Shown here: positions 43,570 through 51,839 of the stretch, one piece after another
Layout: every line of letters begins with the position of its first letter
Position numbering within the stretch: position 1 is the first letter of the stretch
Source of the DNA: Acuticoccus sp051016205
Lineage (GTDB): Bacteria > Pseudomonadota > Alphaproteobacteria > Rhizobiales > Amorphaceae
Reading direction: 5' to 3'
DNA length: 64,000 nt
Assembly (NCBI GenBank): GCA_051016205.1
Contig: CP136534.1
Location: 744,001-808,000 of the forward strand
Program-made: the position numbers and the translations under genes
The notes under the pieces: model-generated
Databases searched by the model: none
Seen by the model: only the letters and a program-made list of their open reading frames with translations
Told to the model about the DNA's origin: nothing

Positions 43570-44769
43570 ATGTCACAGACCTCGCTGTTCCAGAACTACA
43601 ACCGCGCCGAACTCTCTTTCGAGACCGGCGAAGGCGTCTGGCTTGAGGGCTCCGACGGGCGACGTTACCTCGATATGGGGGCCGGCATTGCCGTCTCGTC
43701 CTTGGGCCATGCGCACCCTCACCTCGTGGCTGCCCTGCAGGAAGGGGCCGCCAAGGTCTGGCACACTTCCAATCTTTATCGCGTGCCTGAGCAAGAGCGG
43801 CTTGCCGCGCGTCTTGTGGAAGCAACGTTCGCCGACAAGGTGCTGTTTTGTAACTCCGGCGCTGAGGCCAACGAGGCGGCCATCAAGGCGGCCCGCCGCT
43901 ACCACTATATCAATGGGGCGCCTGAGCGCACGCGCATCATCACCATGGACGGCGCCTTTCACGGGCGCACCCTCGGCACCATCGCCGCCGGCGGCTCGCC
44001 CAAATATCTTGAAGGGTTCGGCGAGCCTTTGTCAGGCTTCGACCAGGTGCCTTTCGATGACATCGACGCGGTGAAGGCCGCCATCGGGCCGGAGACCGCC
44101 GCCATCATGGTGGAGCCCATCCAAGGGGAAGGCGGCATCAAGCCTGTCGACCCTGCCGTCCTGCGCGCCATGCGCACCCTTTGTGACGAGCACGGCCTTC
44201 TGTTGATCTTCGATGAGGTGCAGACGGGCGCCGGTCGCCTCGGCCACCTCTTCGCCTACCAGCTTGTGGGGGTGACGCCTGACATTCTGGCCTCCGCCAA
44301 AGGCCTCGGCGGCGGCTTTCCCATTGGCGCCTGCCTTGCAACGGAGGCTGCGGCCGCGGGCCTTCAGCCGGGCACCCATGGCACCACCTATGGCGGCAAC
44401 CCTTTGGCCTGCACCGTCGCCAACGCGGTGTTGGACGTGGTGCTGTCGGACGGCTTCCTCGATGGCGTCAAACGCAAGGGGCTTTTGGCCAAGCAGCTTT
44501 TCGCCGAGGTGGTGGACAGCCATCCCGACGTGTTCGAGTCGGTGCGCGGCGAAGGCCTGATGCTCGGCATCAAGTGCAAGGCCCCTGTGGGGGATGTGAC
44601 GGCCGCGGCCCGTGAGGCCGGTCTCCTGGTGGTGCCCGCCGGCGAAAACACCGCCCGCCTTCTGCCGCCATTGATTGCCACCGAGGACGATCTGAAAGAG
44701 GCCGCCCACAGGCTGGATCGTGCCGCGCGATCCCTCGATGTGGGCGCCGACCGCCACGTCAGCGCGTGA
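43570..44769 (+). CDS. argD: acetylornithine aminotransferase
   Basis: A PLP enzyme of arginine synthesis (N-acetylglutamate semialdehyde to N-acetylornithine), 399 residues; it may also serve succinyldiaminopimelate in lysine synthesis. The class III signature is LLIFDEVQTGAGRLGHLFAY and the PLP lysine is in ILASAKGLGGGFPIG. CNSGAEANEAAIKAARR and TTYGGNPLACTVA are also typical. The argF start lies 13 bases after its stop, so the two form an operon. Confidence 0.95.
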   Translation: MSQTSLFQNYNRAELSFETGEGVWLEGSDGRRYLDMGAGIAVSSLGHAHPHLVAALQEGAAKVWHTSNLYRVPEQERLAARLVEATFADKVLFCNSGAEANEAAIKAARRYHYINGAPERTRIITMDGAFHGRTLGTIAAGGSPKYLEGFGEPLSGFDQVPFDDIDAVKAAIGPETAAIMVEPIQGEGGIKPVDPAVLRAMRTLCDEHGLLLIFDEVQTGAGRLGHLFAYQLVGVTPDILASAKGLGGGFPIGACLATEAAAAGLQPGTHGTTYGGNPLACTVANAVLDVVLSDGFLDGVKRKGLLAKQLFAEVVDSHPDVFESVRGEGLMLGIKCKAPVGDVTAAAREAGLLVVPAGENTARLLPPLIATEDDLKEAAHRLDRAARSLDVGADRHVSA

Positions 44770-44782
44770 GGCCTGCCGTTTC

Positions 44783-45709
44783 ATGACCGTCAGGCACTTT
44801 TTGGACATCGCGTCGCTGGACAGGGCGGCGCTGAGAATGATTTTGGACGAGGCGCACAGGGCAAAGGCCGCTGGCGGCGATGATGGCCGGCGCGCGCGCA
44901 GTCGCGTGCTGGAAGGCCGCACGCTCGCCATGGTGTTCGAGCAGCCCTCCACCCGCACGCGCCTCTCCTTTGACCTTGCCATGCGCGAGATGGGCGGCGA
45001 CACCATCGTCACCACAGGCAGCGAGATGCAGCTTGGCCGCGGCGAATCCATGGGCGACACCGCCGCCGTCCTGTCGCGCTATGTGGACGCAGTCATGGTG
45101 CGCATGCTCGACCATGACGCTGTGGTGGAATTTTCCGACCATGCCACCATCCCCGTCATCAACGGGCTGACGCGGCAGGGCCACCCGTGCCAGATCATCG
45201 CCGACATCATGACCATTGAGGAACGGCTCGGCACCATCGGCGCGCGTACCGTCGCCTGGGTGGGGGACGGCAACAACGTGGCCGCGACCTTTGCCGATGC
45301 CGCCATCCACCTGGGCTTTCGGCTAAGGGTCGCGACGCCGTCAGCCCTTGCCATTGATCCTGAGAGGGTGGCAGCGGCCCGCAACAGGGGTGCTGAAATT
45401 GACGTGATGACCGACCCCAGCGAGGCCGTGTCTGGCGCCGATGTGATCGTCACCGACGCCTGGGCCTCCATGGGCGATGCGGACGTTCAGCGTCGTCACA
45501 CGCTTTTGACCCCCTACAGGGTCGACGATCGCCTGTTGGACGGGGCCCATGAAAACGCCATCTTCCTACATTGTCTGCCGGCCCATCGTGGCGAGGAGGT
45601 GACCGACGCGGTGATGGATGGTCCGCGCTCGGCCGTCTTCGATGAGGCAGAAAACCGCGTCCATGCACAGAAAGCGATCTTGGCCTGGTGTCTGAAGGTG
45701 CTGAACTGA
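44783..45709 (+). CDS. argF: ornithine carbamoyltransferase
   Basis: Makes citrulline from ornithine and carbamoyl phosphate. The carbamoyl phosphate site is QPSTRTRLSFDLAMREMGG, and the ornithine site and catalytic Cys are in HCLPAHRGEEVTDAV. INGLTRQGHPCQIIADIMTI is also conserved. Start ATG 44783 gives 308 residues, normal. Its end overlaps the hslO start by 22 bases. Confidence 0.96.
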   Translation: MTVRHFLDIASLDRAALRMILDEAHRAKAAGGDDGRRARSRVLEGRTLAMVFEQPSTRTRLSFDLAMREMGGDTIVTTGSEMQLGRGESMGDTAAVLSRYVDAVMVRMLDHDAVVEFSDHATIPVINGLTRQGHPCQIIADIMTIEERLGTIGARTVAWVGDGNNVAATFADAAIHLGFRLRVATPSALAIDPERVAAARNRGAEIDVMTDPSEAVSGADVIVTDAWASMGDADVQRRHTLLTPYRVDDRLLDGAHENAIFLHCLPAHRGEEVTDAVMDGPRSAVFDEAENRVHAQKAILAWCLKVLN

Positions 45710-46674
45710 CCGAAAGGGACGATCTCGTCCTCCCCTTTTCCGTGGAGGCGCTGGACGTGCGCGGGCGGGTTGCGCGCATGGGTCCTGCGCTCGACAGCAT
45801 TTTGCGCCGGCATGACTATCCACCCGCCGTCTCGCGCCTTCTGGGTGAGGCGGTGCTCCTGAATGTGCTGGTGGCAACGGCCCTCAAGCTCGACGGTCGC
45901 GTGGTGCTGCAAATGCAAAGCGACGGGCCGGTTTCGCTATTGGTGACGGACTTTTCAACGCCCGAAGCCCTGCGCGGCTATGCCCGGTTCGATGCGGATG
46001 CCATCGCCGCCCTTCCGGAGCGGTTCACCCTGAAAGACCTGACGGGCAAGGGGTCGATGGCGCTCACCATCGATCCGCGGGCAACCGTGCGGCGCTACCA
46101 AGGCATTGTCCCCATGGATGGGGACAGTCTTGAAGAGGTGGCCCAGGCCTACTTCGCCCAGTCCGAGCAAATCCCCACTTTGGTGCGCCTTGCCGTTGCC
46201 GAGACGGTGGAGCGGCGGCCCGGCGAAGAGCCGCGGCGGATCTGGCGCGGCGGGGGCGTGACCGTCCAGTTCCTGCCCGAGGCGGCCGACCGCATCGTGG
46301 TGCGCGATCTCGACCCTGGGGACGCGCCCGAAGGAGCGTTTCGCGACGAAAGGGACGATGACGATGCCTGGGTGGAGGCCCGCGCCCGCGCCCAAAGCGC
46401 GCAGGACCATGAGCTGGTGGACCCTGCCATCAGCGCAGAGCGGCTCCTATTGCGCCTTTTCCATCAAAGGGATGTGCGGGTCTACGATGCGTTCAGCTTG
46501 AGTGCAGACTGTCACTGCTCTCATGAGCGCATTCAGGCTATGCTTGAGCAGTTCGGGGTGGACGATCGAAACTCCATGGTTGAGGACGGCGTGATCAAGG
46601 TCACGTGCGAGTTCTGCAACACTCGCTATCGGTTCGACCCCCAGTCGCTCGAGCCGATCGGCGAACCCCACTGA
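45688..46674 (+). CDS. hslO: redox-regulated chaperone Hsp33
   Basis: A holdase chaperone activated by oxidation of its zinc centre. The four zinc cysteines are intact: Cys275 and Cys277 (CHC) and Cys307 and Cys310 (CEFC). The N-terminal domain has LGEAVLLNVLVATALKLDGR and LQMQSDGPVSLLV. Length is 328 residues. The start is GTG 45688, inside the end of argF. argF-hslO adjacency is seen in other alphaproteobacteria. Confidence 0.96.
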   Translation: MSEGAELTERDDLVLPFSVEALDVRGRVARMGPALDSILRRHDYPPAVSRLLGEAVLLNVLVATALKLDGRVVLQMQSDGPVSLLVTDFSTPEALRGYARFDADAIAALPERFTLKDLTGKGSMALTIDPRATVRRYQGIVPMDGDSLEEVAQAYFAQSEQIPTLVRLAVAETVERRPGEEPRRIWRGGGVTVQFLPEAADRIVVRDLDPGDAPEGAFRDERDDDDAWVEARARAQSAQDHELVDPAISAERLLLRLFHQRDVRVYDAFSLSADCHCSHERIQAMLEQFGVDDRNSMVEDGVIKVTCEFCNTRYRFDPQSLEPIGEPH

Positions 46675-46809
46675 GACGACCTCACCGCGCGGCGTGATGC
46701 GCGGGTCAGGCCGGCTCGGCGGAAGCGGTGGGCAGAGCGTGCCAATGTGTTCGCGTGGGCGATGCCTGCGCACTTTTGTGAGTGGGCGAACCCAGTTGAG
46801 GACGTCGCG

Positions 46810-48183
46810 ATGCTGAAAGTTCTGCGTGTTTTGGTCCAAGGCATCCTCCCCGCCGTCGTCCTTTTCGGCGCTTATTACGCCACCCAAGAGCTCATCAAAG
46901 ACGATGGGTCCTCACTGACTGGTACGAAGGATCGGCCAGAGGTGGAGTTTGCCATCATGGCCCATGACGTGACGGTGGAGGACAACCGTGCCGTCCTGCG
47001 CGCATTCGGTGAAGTGGTGGCCGCCGACAGCGCCGACCTACGCGTGGCTTCTCCCGGCGAGGTGATCGACATTCATCCCGACCTTGTGGTGGGCAAGATC
47101 GTTGAGGAGGGGGCGCCCCTCGTGACCATCGATCCGTTCGCTTACGATGGTGCGCTGCGCGAGGCGCGGGCCAAGCTTGCAGAAACCCGTGCCCGCAGGG
47201 CTGAGGTGGCTGCCCGCATCATGATGGAGCAGACCGCCATCGAGCGCGCCGCCGAGCAGCTCACCCTTGCCGAGCGTGACCTTGAAAGGGCAAAGACGCT
47301 TCTGGACCGTGGCGCCCTTCCGGCAAAGGCGGTGGACGACCGCAGCATGCAGGTCTCCCAGCGCCGCCTGACTGCAGAGCAGCGCCAGCACACCCTTGAG
47401 GCCGAGCGCGCGCGCCTGTTGCAGATGGACGCTGCCGTCCAGCAGCTTGAGTGGCAGGTGGAGCGTGCCGGCCGTGCCCTTGAGGAGACGGTCCTTTACG
47501 CCCCGTTCAAAGCCATCGTGCGGGCCGAGACGGCGGCAAAGGGAAGGCTCCTGGCTGCCAACGACGTGGCCGTCTCGCTGATCCGGGCCGATGCGCTTGA
47601 TGCGCGCTTCATCCTCTCCGACCAGCGCTTCGGCAAGCTGGTGGCGAACGATTCCCTCATCGGAACGCCCGTCACCGTCACCTGGCGCATTGGCGACGTG
47701 CCCTTGACGTTCGATGCCACCATCCGCCGCGTGGCCGCCGACATCTCTAGCGACAAAGGCGGTGTGGACGTTTACGCAAGGATCGACCTTCCGGCCGACG
47801 GTGCGCCTTTGCGCCCTGGCGCATTCGTTGAGGTGGCGGTGCCTGGCCGCCTCCACACCCAGTCCGTTCGCCTGCCCGCAACCGCGCTTTACCGCGACCA
47901 TGTGTTTGTGGTGGGCGATGACAATCGCCTTGAGAGGCGCGCCGTCACAGTGCTTGCCCGTGATGGGCAGGACGTGATTGTTTCGGGCGACCTTGCCCTT
48001 GCCGACCCTGTGATGACGACGCGCCTTGCCGAAGCCGGTGAGGGCATCAAGGTGCGGCGCGCGGGCGTTCCCAATGCCCCCGGAATTGCCGATGCCGATG
48101 CTGCGGCCGAACCTGCCGTGACGCCGGTCATTGTTCCGGCGACCGACAGCCCCGCGGAAACCCCGACCCGCGAGCGGTCCTAG
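46810..48183 (+). CDS. RND efflux periplasmic adaptor (HlyD/MFP family)
   Basis: The membrane-fusion subunit linking the RND pump to an outer-membrane channel. A signal anchor covers residues about 5-24. A barrel-sandwich half is in LRVASPGEVIDIHPDLVVGKIVEEG, an alpha-hairpin coiled-coil in 110-210 (ARRAEVAARIMMEQTAIERA, LQQLEWQVERAGRAL), the second lipoyl half LYAPFKAIVRAETAAKGRLLA, then a beta-barrel domain. The C-terminus is Ala/Pro/Thr rich. Start ATG 46810 has GAGGA upstream; 457 residues. The pump gene follows after 27 bases. No TolC-type channel gene is adjacent. Confidence 0.92.
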   Translation: MLKVLRVLVQGILPAVVLFGAYYATQELIKDDGSSLTGTKDRPEVEFAIMAHDVTVEDNRAVLRAFGEVVAADSADLRVASPGEVIDIHPDLVVGKIVEEGAPLVTIDPFAYDGALREARAKLAETRARRAEVAARIMMEQTAIERAAEQLTLAERDLERAKTLLDRGALPAKAVDDRSMQVSQRRLTAEQRQHTLEAERARLLQMDAAVQQLEWQVERAGRALEETVLYAPFKAIVRAETAAKGRLLAANDVAVSLIRADALDARFILSDQRFGKLVANDSLIGTPVTVTWRIGDVPLTFDATIRRVAADISSDKGGVDVYARIDLPADGAPLRPGAFVEVAVPGRLHTQSVRLPATALYRDHVFVVGDDNRLERRAVTVLARDGQDVIVSGDLALADPVMTTRLAEAGEGIKVRRAGVPNAPGIADADAAAEPAVTPVIVPATDSPAETPTRERS

Positions 48184-48210
48184 CGGTCGGCGGATGACAG
48201 GGGCCGCGCC

Positions 48211-51200
48211 ATGAACGCCAACCCCACAAGCATTATCGGCGTCTTCGTGCGCCACGCCAATGCGGCGAACCTTGTGATGGGGTTGATGCTGGTCATCGGC
48301 GTCTACGCAGCCATCAATCTCACCACGCGGTTCTGGCCGCCGACGCACCTGTCCACCATCGATGTGGCCATCGCCTGGCCGGGGGCGAGCGCGGAGGATG
48401 TAAGCGACAACGTTCTGGACGCTGTGGAGGCGGCGGTCCGCTTCCTGCCAGGCGTCGACACCGTGCGCTCGTTCGCGCAGGAGAACAGCGCCCGCTCCAT
48501 CATCGAGTTCGAACCCCAGACGGACATGCAAAGCGCACTGGGGGATGTGGAGCAGGCGATTGCCGCCATCACCACCCTGCCCGAAGAGAGCGAAGCGCCG
48601 CGCATTGTGGCAAGGGAAGTGCGTGACCCCGTGGCCAAGATCGGCGTGTCCGGCCCGTTCTCAGAGGCAGCGCTACAGATCTTTGCAAGGACCATCCGCG
48701 ACGGCCTCCTCGACAGAGAGCTTGATGAGGTGGACATGCGCGCCGTGCGCGACCAGGAAATCATCATCGATGCGCGCGAGCACGACCTTTTACGCCACGG
48801 CCTGTCCACCACCGAACTTGCCTCCATCATCCGCGCCAACACCGCCGACAGGCCATCAGGCACCCTCGATGGGGTGATCGACCAACAGGTGCGCGTCCTT
48901 GCTGGCGATGAAACGCCTGAGGTCATCGGCGCCATCAAGATCAAAGCCTTGCCGACGGGCGAGTCGCTTCTGGTGGGCGACATTGCCGATGTCTATGAGG
49001 GGTTTTCGCGAGGAGCCGTCACCGGGCTTCGCAATGGCGAACCTGCCATCGAACTGGTGATCTCCCGCGCCCAGAGCGCCGATGCGCTCGAGGCGGACGC
49101 CGTGGTGCGCGCCTATGTGGACGAGGTGCGCGCGTCCATGCCCGACAGCCTCACCGTCAGCCTTTATGACGTGCGCACAGAGCGGCTGTGGGACCGCATC
49201 GGCATCCTGGTGCGCAATGGCTGGCAGGGGCTCGCCATCGTGCTGGTGGTGCTGTTCATTTTCCTGGATGCACGGGTGGCGTTCTGGGTCGCTGTGGGGA
49301 TTCCGGCAGCCTTTGCCGCAACGCTGGGGGTGATGCTGGTCTCAGGCCAGACCATCAACATGGTGTCCCTGTTCGGCCTCATCATGATGCTGGGGGTGAT
49401 TGTCGACGATGCCATTGTGGTGGGCGAACACGCCGACACCTTGGCAAGCCGCGGCGTTCCCTTGGACGAGGCGGCTGAGCGCGGCGCGCGCGAAATGCTT
49501 GTGCCTGTGCTCGCCTCTTCCATCACCACCATTGCAGCGTTCGGGCCTATCTTCATCATGCGCGACATCATCGGGCAGATGATGTCGGCCATCCCGCTTG
49601 TTGCCATTTCCATCATCGTCGCATCGTTGATCGAGTGCTTCCTCGTGCTCCCTGGCCACCTGGCCCACGCCTGGCGGCCAGCAAAGGGCTTGCGGATCGG
49701 ACGGCTGATCCGTCTGACCCTTGTGGCAGGGGTGGGGGCAATTGTTCTGGGGGCCGCCCTCAACGGCGCCCTCTGGCTGCTCGAAGCCATTGGCAAGGGT
49801 GAGCGCACCGGGCTCGATGGTCTGAATACTGCGCTCAGCACCCTTGCCGCGCCCCCGCCGGTTGCGGTCGCCATTGTGGCAATCCTTGCCGGGTTATTGA
49901 TCGCAGGCCTTTACGAGCGCTCCCTTGCCGAGGGCGCTGCCCAAAAGCGCCTGCCTTTCTGGCAGCGCTTCCGCAAAGGCTTCGACAGGCGCTTCAACGG
50001 GTTCAGGGACGGGGCGTTTCCGCGCATCGTGCGGGCCACCTACAACTATCGCTACACCACGCTGGCGGTGGGCATCGGGTCCGCGATGGTGGTGATCTAC
50101 GGTCTTTATGTGGGTGGCGGGCACGTGCGGTTCGTCTTCTTCCCCTCGCCTGAGGCGGAGTATGTGTCCGCCCGCGTCTCCTTCCACGCAGGCACGCCCC
50201 GTTCGGTGGTGATTGCAGGCGTTCGCGAGGTGGAGACGACATTGCGCGATGTGGAGCGCCGCCTTGCACCTGAGGGCGAAAGCCTTGTGCGTGACGCCTA
50301 CTCGCTCATCGGCCGCGCAGGGCGTGAGCGGGGCGACAACTTGGCGACCCTTGCCGTCCAACTGGCCCCTTCGGAGGTACGGACCGTGCGCACGCCACAG
50401 ATCGTGCGGGCCTGGCGCGATGCATTGCCGGCCATTGCGGGCGTCAAACGCGTGTCGGTCGCCGAGAGGCGTGGCGGTCCGCCTGGGCGAGACATTGATA
50501 TAAAGCTGTCCGGTGCTGCCCCTGCGGTCCTCAAAATGGCCGCGACCGAAATCATGTCCACCCTCGACAGCGTGGACGGGGTGACCGGCGTCACCGACGA
50601 CCTTCCCTACGGCAAGCCTGAGGTGGCGATCCGCCTCACGCCGCGCGGCGCCGCCCTCGGCTTCACGCTGGAGGCTGTGGGAGCACAGGTCCGCGGCGCA
50701 TTGGAGGGGGAGATCGCCCGCAGGCTCGCTGTAGGGGATGAGGAGCTCATTTTGCGGGTGCGCCAGCGCGACGGCGGCAAGGCCATCAACCTGGAAGACC
50801 TTTTCCTACAGGCACCTACGGGCGTTTTCGTCCCCCTCACCGAAGTGGTGGAGATGACGGAGCGCAATGCCTTCTCCCTTGTGCAACGGCGCGACGGGAA
50901 GGTGACGGTCTCCATCTTTGCCGATGTGGACAGCGCCATCATCACCCCGCAGGAGGTGGCCGATGGGATCTCTGAGACCGTGCTGCCTGCGGTCGCGGCC
51001 AAATACAATGTTGATTACGCCCTCGACGGCAAGGAGAGGGAACGCCAGCGCTCCATCGAGGACCTCCAGCAGGGGACGATGCTTGCAGCGATCATAATCT
51101 ACATCACCCTTGCCTTCGTGTTCGGCTGCTATTGGCGGCCCATCGTCATCATGCTGATTGTGCCGTTCGGGGCGATCGGGGCCATCATAGGCCACGTTCT

Positions 51201-51591
51201 CCTCGGCATGAATGTCACCATTGTCAGCCTTGCGGGCATGCTCGGCTTGGCGGGCATTTTGGTGAACGATTCCATCATTCTCGTCAGGCGGTTCGATGAG
51301 AGGATGGCGGCTGGCGAAGCCTTCGGCGATGCGGCTGTCGCCGCAGCCTCCGACAGGTTGCGGGCGGTGCTTCTGACATCGCTCACCACCATCGGCGGGC
51401 TGATCCCGTTGATATTCGAGACCTCGCTGTCTGCCCAATTCCTCATCCCGATGGCCATCACCATCGTGTTCGGCCTGTCGCTGGCAACGCTCCTTGTGCT
51501 GATTCTGGTGCCGACGCTGCTTGGCATCTGCCGGGACATCGGCCGTGCCGCCGCCCTTTTGGTGGGCCGCCATGGGGACGCGCCCGCCTGA
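48211..51591 (+). CDS. RND-family efflux transporter permease with an extra hydrophobic insertion
   Basis: An AcrB/HAE1-related proton-driven efflux pump of 1126 residues. The N-terminal helix (about 10-36), the first porter domain (STIDVAIAWPGASAEDVSDNV) and TM4 with the proton-relay pair Asp399-Asp400 (MMLGVIVDDAIVVGEHADTL) are all present. The second half includes AGMLGLAGILVNDSIILVRRFDE. After TM6 (SLIECFLVLPGHLAHAW, about 473-488) comes an insertion of about 100 residues with two more hydrophobic stretches (about 499-527 and 550-568) before TM7, which is not in standard pumps. Substrate unknown; the sequence is closest in feel to the multidrug/lipid-type permeases paired with short HlyD adaptors. 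Confidence 0.93.
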   Translation: MNANPTSIIGVFVRHANAANLVMGLMLVIGVYAAINLTTRFWPPTHLSTIDVAIAWPGASAEDVSDNVLDAVEAAVRFLPGVDTVRSFAQENSARSIIEFEPQTDMQSALGDVEQAIAAITTLPEESEAPRIVAREVRDPVAKIGVSGPFSEAALQIFARTIRDGLLDRELDEVDMRAVRDQEIIIDAREHDLLRHGLSTTELASIIRANTADRPSGTLDGVIDQQVRVLAGDETPEVIGAIKIKALPTGESLLVGDIADVYEGFSRGAVTGLRNGEPAIELVISRAQSADALEADAVVRAYVDEVRASMPDSLTVSLYDVRTERLWDRIGILVRNGWQGLAIVLVVLFIFLDARVAFWVAVGIPAAFAATLGVMLVSGQTINMVSLFGLIMMLGVIVDDAIVVGEHADTLASRGVPLDEAAERGAREMLVPVLASSITTIAAFGPIFIMRDIIGQMMSAIPLVAISIIVASLIECFLVLPGHLAHAWRPAKGLRIGRLIRLTLVAGVGAIVLGAALNGALWLLEAIGKGERTGLDGLNTALSTLAAPPPVAVAIVAILAGLLIAGLYERSLAEGAAQKRLPFWQRFRKGFDRRFNGFRDGAFPRIVRATYNYRYTTLAVGIGSAMVVIYGLYVGGGHVRFVFFPSPEAEYVSARVSFHAGTPRSVVIAGVREVETTLRDVERRLAPEGESLVRDAYSLIGRAGRERGDNLATLAVQLAPSEVRTVRTPQIVRAWRDALPAIAGVKRVSVAERRGGPPGRDIDIKLSGAAPAVLKMAATEIMSTLDSVDGVTGVTDDLPYGKPEVAIRLTPRGAALGFTLEAVGAQVRGALEGEIARRLAVGDEELILRVRQRDGGKAINLEDLFLQAPTGVFVPLTEVVEMTERNAFSLVQRRDGKVTVSIFADVDSAIITPQEVADGISETVLPAVAAKYNVDYALDGKERERQRSIEDLQQGTMLAAIIIYITLAFVFGCYWRPIVIMLIVPFGAIGAIIGHVLLGMNVTIVSLAGMLGLAGILVNDSIILVRRFDERMAAGEAFGDAAVAAASDRLRAVLLTSLTTIGGLIPLIFETSLSAQFLIPMAITIVFGLSLATLLVLILVPTLLGICRDIGRAAALLVGRHGDAPA

Positions 51592-51610
51592 GCGGCAGCG
51601 CTGACGGACG

Positions 51611-51718
51611 GTGGCGAGGCATGAGCCTTATCGCAACACAGTCATCTTTGTTTTGGTGGCGACCGTAGCCGGCCTCAGTGCCTTGGTCGTCCAAATCCTT
51701 TTGCGTCAAGAGCGTTGA
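51611..51718 (+). CDS. possible small membrane peptide (35 residues) after the RND pump
   Basis: A short frame with GTG start 20 bases after the pump stop. It encodes a charged N-terminus (MARHEPYRN), one predicted membrane helix (TVIFVLVATVAGLSALVVQIL) and a basic tail (LRQER). This shape is like AcrZ-type small pump partners. There is no strong ribosome-binding site and no homologue recognised, so it may be chance; the composition is less GC-rich than its neighbours. Confidence 0.4.
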   Translation: MARHEPYRNTVIFVLVATVAGLSALVVQILLRQER

Positions 51719-51839
51719 AACGCGGTGTGAAGCGGTGCGTCACCAGACCCGGCCCGTCCCCGCACAGGGAGACCAGCGTGGGGCAAGCATCCTCTCCCTA
51801 GGTCGTCGGATTCAGGCGATTCCAGACTGATGAGGGGCC

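Noticed and set aside
47038..48531. 497-codon minus-strand frame opposite the RND adaptor and pump start
   Set aside because: Antisense to clear HlyD/RND sequence; composition is that of a shadow frame.
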